Of a DNA stretch of 9,827 nucleotides, positions 7,110 to 9,827 are shown piece after piece. Within the stretch, counting starts at the first letter, position 1. Each line of letters opens with the position of its first letter. Both the position numbers and the translations under genes were made by a program. The stretch is from an uncultured Pseudobdellovibrionaceae bacterium (GTDB taxonomy: Bacteria > Bdellovibrionota > Bdellovibrionia > Bdellovibrionales > Bdellovibrionaceae): the NCBI GenBank assembly GCA_937900305.1, contig CALCCV010000541.1:1-9827 (forward strand), written 5' to 3'. Below the pieces are notes generated by a model that was given only the letters and a program-made list of their open reading frames with translations, did no database searches and was not told the DNA's origin.

Positions 7110-7944
7110 AAGTTTTCTCCCATGCTAATTTAAGCTTTTCCCAACCGAGCAAACATTGGTGTTCAGGATCGCAAATGAGAGTTAACCCATGAACGCCTAA
7201 ATAAGACCAGGTGACAAGATTTGCTGTTCGAGAAGATATAGGGGTTGGCATCATCGCTAAATGCGCAGGAGACAGTGGTGGTACCCAGCTATATTTTTCC
7301 AGCATGCCCAATGAGGAAAATAGCAATCTCGACTCTAGAGCCTTAGGTCGCTTTCTTTGTAAAATATTGGTCGTTCTCGTTGCGCGTTGGTTGAGAGATG
7401 AACGCCATTCGGCCTTGCTTAGCGTGCACAATGATTTCAATTCGGATGCTCTATAGGTGACAATAACTAAGCTGTTTCCCCACAAAGTGGTTTTGTCTAG
7501 GTTTGCCAGGTCATCCATTGACACGCAAATCCCCAGGGTTTCTTCGTCATCAATAAGCCCTCCATCAAGAATATTGCTGTAAAATTTTTGTGTAATTGTT
7601 TGCGTGCTGCGAATCAACAGACTCGTTGTCCAAGCGTGCTTGTATCTAAATTTGCCTATTGTTCCACTTCGCTCACCATAAATATTCGCGACTCCAACCA
7701 AAATTTTTTTTAATTGAGCGAGAATGAAAAGTCCTCCAAATGCGTCAGTTTTTTCATGAGGAATTCTCAAACTTAAAGAATTAAAACTGAATTGGTCGCA
7801 TGACGTGGTTATAGTGCCACCGTTCGCTGAAACCTCTGTGAGGTACTCGGAAGATAGCTCAGGCTTTGAGCGCAAACCTTCCACGTTAAAAAAACATTCA
7901 GATCCACGCAATAGAAAATTTGATGGGTTAGTTCTTCTAAACAT
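7102..7944 (-). CDS. Protein of unknown function in the acyl/diiron operon (280 aa)
   Basis: I cannot name this family. The 280-residue product has no signal peptide or transmembrane segment and is probably cytoplasmic. Visible features are a Gly-containing hydrophobic segment FGGLFILAQLKKILVGV (69-85), an acidic stretch ending in GNSLVIVTYR (155-164), and a conserved-looking C-terminal part: P-P-L-S-P-A-H-L-A (223-231), T-P-I-S-S-R-T-A-N-L-V-T-W-S (235-248) and a final amphipathic segment. The order, a G-N strand then a helix then an N-L-V-x-W-S strand, recalls the C-terminal half of CoA-dependent acyltransferase (condensation or wax-synthase) folds. The HHxxxDG catalytic motif is absent, so this is only a weak suggestion. 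It overlaps the diiron gene by eight bases and the kinase gene by eight bases, which ties it to the same operon. Its ribosome binding site is weak, consistent with translational coupling. Confidence 0.75.
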   Translation of the reverse strand: MFRRTNPSNFLLRGSECFFNVEGLRSKPELSSEYLTEVSANGGTITTSCDQFSFNSLSLRIPHEKTDAFGGLFILAQLKKILVGVANIYGERSGTIGKFRYKHAWTTSLLIRSTQTITQKFYSNILDGGLIDDEETLGICVSMDDLANLDKTTLWGNSLVIVTYRASELKSLCTLSKAEWRSSLNQRATRTTNILQRKRPKALESRLLFSSLGMLEKYSWVPPLSPAHLAMMPTPISSRTANLVTWSYLGVHGLTLICDPEHQCLLGWEKLKLAWEKTYA

Positions 7945-8650
7945 TTTCTGCCGCTAAAAAGTAATTGTCGATAAATGCGTTCGCTGCGCTTAATACGATT
8001 TTTGCACTATTTCTTCTGAATGATTTCATAGCGACAGAATCTTCAATTGCTTGAGCTTCTATCTCAAAACTGTCTAAAGGGTCCAAGAGGTCAACGATAA
8101 CTGCACCGTTAAATGCAGTGGAGAAAATCTTGTTAACCTGTTTTTGAACTCTCTTAAATTCGCACATAGAAATTCGACCTTCAAATCTTATAAGGTCAGA
8201 AAAAGATGAGTAACTAAAACCGACATGCTCAGATTCTTCCAATTTCGCAATAGAGTCGACATTGAAAGAGGGACCTTCATTCCAGTTTAATATACGGTAA
8301 TCTAGTGCACCAAGGGCCATTCCTTCGAGCATTCCCTGAAGAGCGAATAACTTCAATGTAACCGAATTAAGGTCCTGAACAACTTTTTTTAAATGAATAT
8401 CATAGCCACTGCTACGTAATTTATCCGCGCCCACAAGTTTATGGTACATCCGCACATGTTCGATCTCCTCGTCCACTTGTTTTTTTAAGGATTCGTTTAA
8501 AAATTTAGAGGGAATGCCCATGGCCAAAATATCTTTAAGAAATCCAACAATTAGTTTTTCTCCAGCTAACGTTTCGTTAACTAGAAACCTCCATTCGGAT
8601 TCCGCCGAGACTTTGCCGAATAATCGCGTAGCTGAATTAAATTTTACCAT
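7937..8650 (-). CDS. Ferritin-like diiron protein, putative oxidase/oxygenase
   Basis: The 237-residue product is almost entirely helical and carries the ferritin-like diiron ligand pattern: E31 on helix 1, E62-x-x-H65 on helix 2 (DEEIEHVRMYH), E109 on helix 3 (GMLEGMALG) and E139-x-x-H142 on helix 4 (LEESEHVGF). The 31- and 30-residue spacings between paired ligands fit a four-helix bundle. Established members of this fold oxidise ferrous iron or activate oxygen for hydroxylation, N-oxygenation or aldehyde deformylation; the sequence does not say which. The AurF type is unlikely, since it uses His at the third-helix position. The context of thioesterase and hydrolase genes points to an oxygen-dependent step on an acyl substrate and not iron storage, which is inference. 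AAGGGA lies about eight bases before the ATG. It overlaps the upstream gene by 14 bases and the downstream gene by eight. Confidence 0.8.
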   Translation of the reverse strand: MVKFNSATRLFGKVSAESEWRFLVNETLAGEKLIVGFLKDILAMGIPSKFLNESLKKQVDEEIEHVRMYHKLVGADKLRSSGYDIHLKKVVQDLNSVTLKLFALQGMLEGMALGALDYRILNWNEGPSFNVDSIAKLEESEHVGFSYSSFSDLIRFEGRISMCEFKRVQKQVNKIFSTAFNGAVIVDLLDPLDSFEIEAQAIEDSVAMKSFRRNSAKIVLSAANAFIDNYFLAAENV

Positions 8651-9380
8651 AAAAAATTTCCCTTTGAAAAAATCCAGGCATTTCTAAATTGACCATGTGA
8701 CCAAGTCCTAAAACTTCTTTGTGGTACGCACCTGGCGCTAACTCTTTTAGCTTAACATTGTGTCTAGGCCCTAAAACATAGTCCTCCGAGCCACCAATGA
8801 ACTCCGCTTCTTCGGGATCGATTTGCGAAAAATAAGACGTCCCATCAAACGCCCTCAAAGCATTCATTTGGCGAATAAAGCTCTTCGGTATTTGTTGATT
8901 TTGCCCTATTGCACGATAGCAATAGTAAGCCTCAACAGCCTGAGGGTTAGACTCTCGAAACCTCCTGGAGAAAAAAGGTGCTAAAATAACCTCAAAGTCG
9001 TCAAGAACACCAGGTGTGACCGAGGTCCACGTACTAAGTAGGTTCTCTGGTATCGCGGGAAGGTCGCTTGAATTTGCCGCCGTGACCAAAAATCGGAATT
9101 TTGTTTCTATTGGCAGTTTCGCTCGAAAATGGGCGGCTAATACACTACAGATCATTCCACCCATGCTCATGCCAACAATAATTAATTTTGATTGATATTT
9201 TGGAATTAGTTCGACAATGCTTGCCGCATGTATCTCGGCTACATCTTCAAGTGTGTATTGAGAAATTAGACTGATCCCTTCGCCGATTTCGGGATTTTCC
9301 AATACATGAAGCCCATCAACAACTGGTAACTCAGTATTCCTCATTGCTAATCCGGGGATAGCGACTCCCCAATAGCTCAC
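8637..9380 (-). CDS. Alpha/beta-hydrolase fold enzyme
   Basis: The 247-residue protein has the alpha/beta-hydrolase nucleophile elbow LIIVGMSMGGMICSV (66-80) with Ser72, a candidate acid Asp200 in FIGGSEDYVLGPR (194-206), and a catalytic His228 in LGLGHMVN (224-231). This gives a full Ser-Asp-His triad in the right order for an esterase, lipase or thioesterase-like enzyme. There is no signal peptide, so it is cytoplasmic. It starts at GTG with AGGAG six bases upstream, and its GTG overlaps the stop of the thioesterase gene in a GTGA junction, implying coupled translation. Its partners (hotdog thioesterase, diiron protein) suggest an acyl-ester or acyl-thioester substrate, but nothing in the sequence fixes specificity. 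Confidence 0.85.
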   Translation of the reverse strand: MSYWGVAIPGLAMRNTELPVVDGLHVLENPEIGEGISLISQYTLEDVAEIHAASIVELIPKYQSKLIIVGMSMGGMICSVLAAHFRAKLPIETKFRFLVTAANSSDLPAIPENLLSTWTSVTPGVLDDFEVILAPFFSRRFRESNPQAVEAYYCYRAIGQNQQIPKSFIRQMNALRAFDGTSYFSQIDPEEAEFIGGSEDYVLGPRHNVKLKELAPGAYHKEVLGLGHMVNLEMPGFFQREIFYGKI

Positions 9381-9820
9381 TTGTTCTCCTGATTTTCAGG
9401 ATTTTCATAGAACTTCGAAACTATCTCCTCAGGCCAGGGAACACTTGAGTTGGTCTTTTTATCCACACACGCAAGTTCCATAATGCAACTCGCAACCTGC
9501 CCCCCGCCGTCCAAGGTCATCGTAAGTACTACATCACAAGTTCTTTCTTTAAATTCTCGAACATATGATTCTATTATAAAAGTATGATCTGCATAAAGTG
9601 GCTTCAGAAACTCAATTTGGATTTTTCGAACCACAAATTGCACAGGCAATTTCGCTAAAGATCTGAGATCCCAACCTATGACTTCTCTCATTCCTGTGAA
9701 TCGGTGATTTATAAAGTGCCCTAGATAGTGTTGGGTATTAACATGTCCGTATGGATCGATCTCCGCGAAGCTTGCACGTCCAATCGTAACGAATTTTACT
9801 GGCTTTGAATTCTCTTCCAT
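9377..9820 (-). CDS. Hotdog-fold acyl-CoA thioesterase-like protein (4HBT family)
   Basis: The 147-residue product matches the 4-hydroxybenzoyl-CoA/YbgC-type hotdog family. The opening strand is followed by EIDPYGHVNTQHYLGHF (20-36), which fits the family signature D-x-x-G-H-V-N-x-x-x-Y with Asp22 as the likely catalytic residue. The long central helix carries FINHRF, and the later strands VRKIQIEFLKPLYAD and V-R-E-F-K-E-R-T fit the sheet. Members hydrolyse acyl-CoA or acyl-ACP thioesters in the cytoplasm. Length is normal for the family. The start is secure because an in-frame TGA lies one codon upstream of the ATG. Its own promoter and any preceding gene fall outside the window. It is the first visible gene of the overlapping cluster and ends in a GTGA overlap with the hydrolase. 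Confidence 0.85.
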   Translation of the reverse strand: MEENSKPVKFVTIGRASFAEIDPYGHVNTQHYLGHFINHRFTGMREVIGWDLRSLAKLPVQFVVRKIQIEFLKPLYADHTFIIESYVREFKERTCDVVLTMTLDGGGQVASCIMELACVDKKTNSSVPWPEEIVSKFYENPENQENK

Positions 9821-9827
9821 AGGTCAA

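Noticed and set aside
7937..8650. Assignment of the diiron protein as a cyanobacterial-type aldehyde-deformylating oxygenase
   Set aside because: Length and ligand type are similar, but ligand spacing differs and no acyl-ACP reductase gene is nearby, so the specific name is not supported.

Overview
The window looks like a chromosomal segment of a moderate-GC, Gram-negative bacterium. Signal-peptide proteins, a membrane-anchored class III cyclase and tightly overlapping genes all fit this. The cyclase subtype (YQYLGD core, then a G-E-P-L-I-E-S-V-R strand), the HEAT-like tail and the unrecognised secreted proteins recall predatory Bdellovibrionota, but no marker gene is present and that placement is inference. 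Every convincing gene is on the minus strand, so transcription runs from high to low coordinates. The only plus-strand signal is a transposase relic.

Layout from the right edge, in transcription order. (1) Positions 9820 to 5019 hold five genes whose ends overlap by 4, 14, 8 and 8 bases: a hotdog-fold acyl-CoA thioesterase-like protein, an alpha/beta hydrolase, a ferritin-like diiron protein with a complete six-ligand set, a 280-residue protein of unknown function, and a histidine kinase with a long helical (TPR-like) N-terminal region and no receiver. They read as one translationally coupled operon. The combination suggests making or modifying an acyl-derived small molecule under, or feeding into, a dedicated sensor kinase; that is inference. 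(2) Positions 4670 to 5018 are non-coding on the minus strand and hold a decayed IS5-type transposase fragment on the plus strand and a small hairpin. (3) Positions 4669 to 1850 hold two consecutive genes for exported proteins of unknown function. The first has a G-L-S-G-S-S motif vaguely like a trypsin-fold nucleophile. The second has a cysteine-rich N-terminal half and a Pro/Ala/Gly-rich C-terminal half. (4) Positions 1783 to the left edge hold a two-transmembrane class III nucleotidyl cyclase followed by a HEAT-like solenoid.

The most striking observation is in block 4. The cyclase frame is interrupted by one TAA codon exactly after the second metal-binding Gly-Asp, where this subtype normally has Glu (GAA or GAG). 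The same frame then continues open for another 295 codons with the expected downstream cyclase strands. This is either a very recent nonsense mutation, a sequencing error, or a stop that is read through. The second point of interest is the five-gene overlapping cluster, which I do not recognise as a described system.
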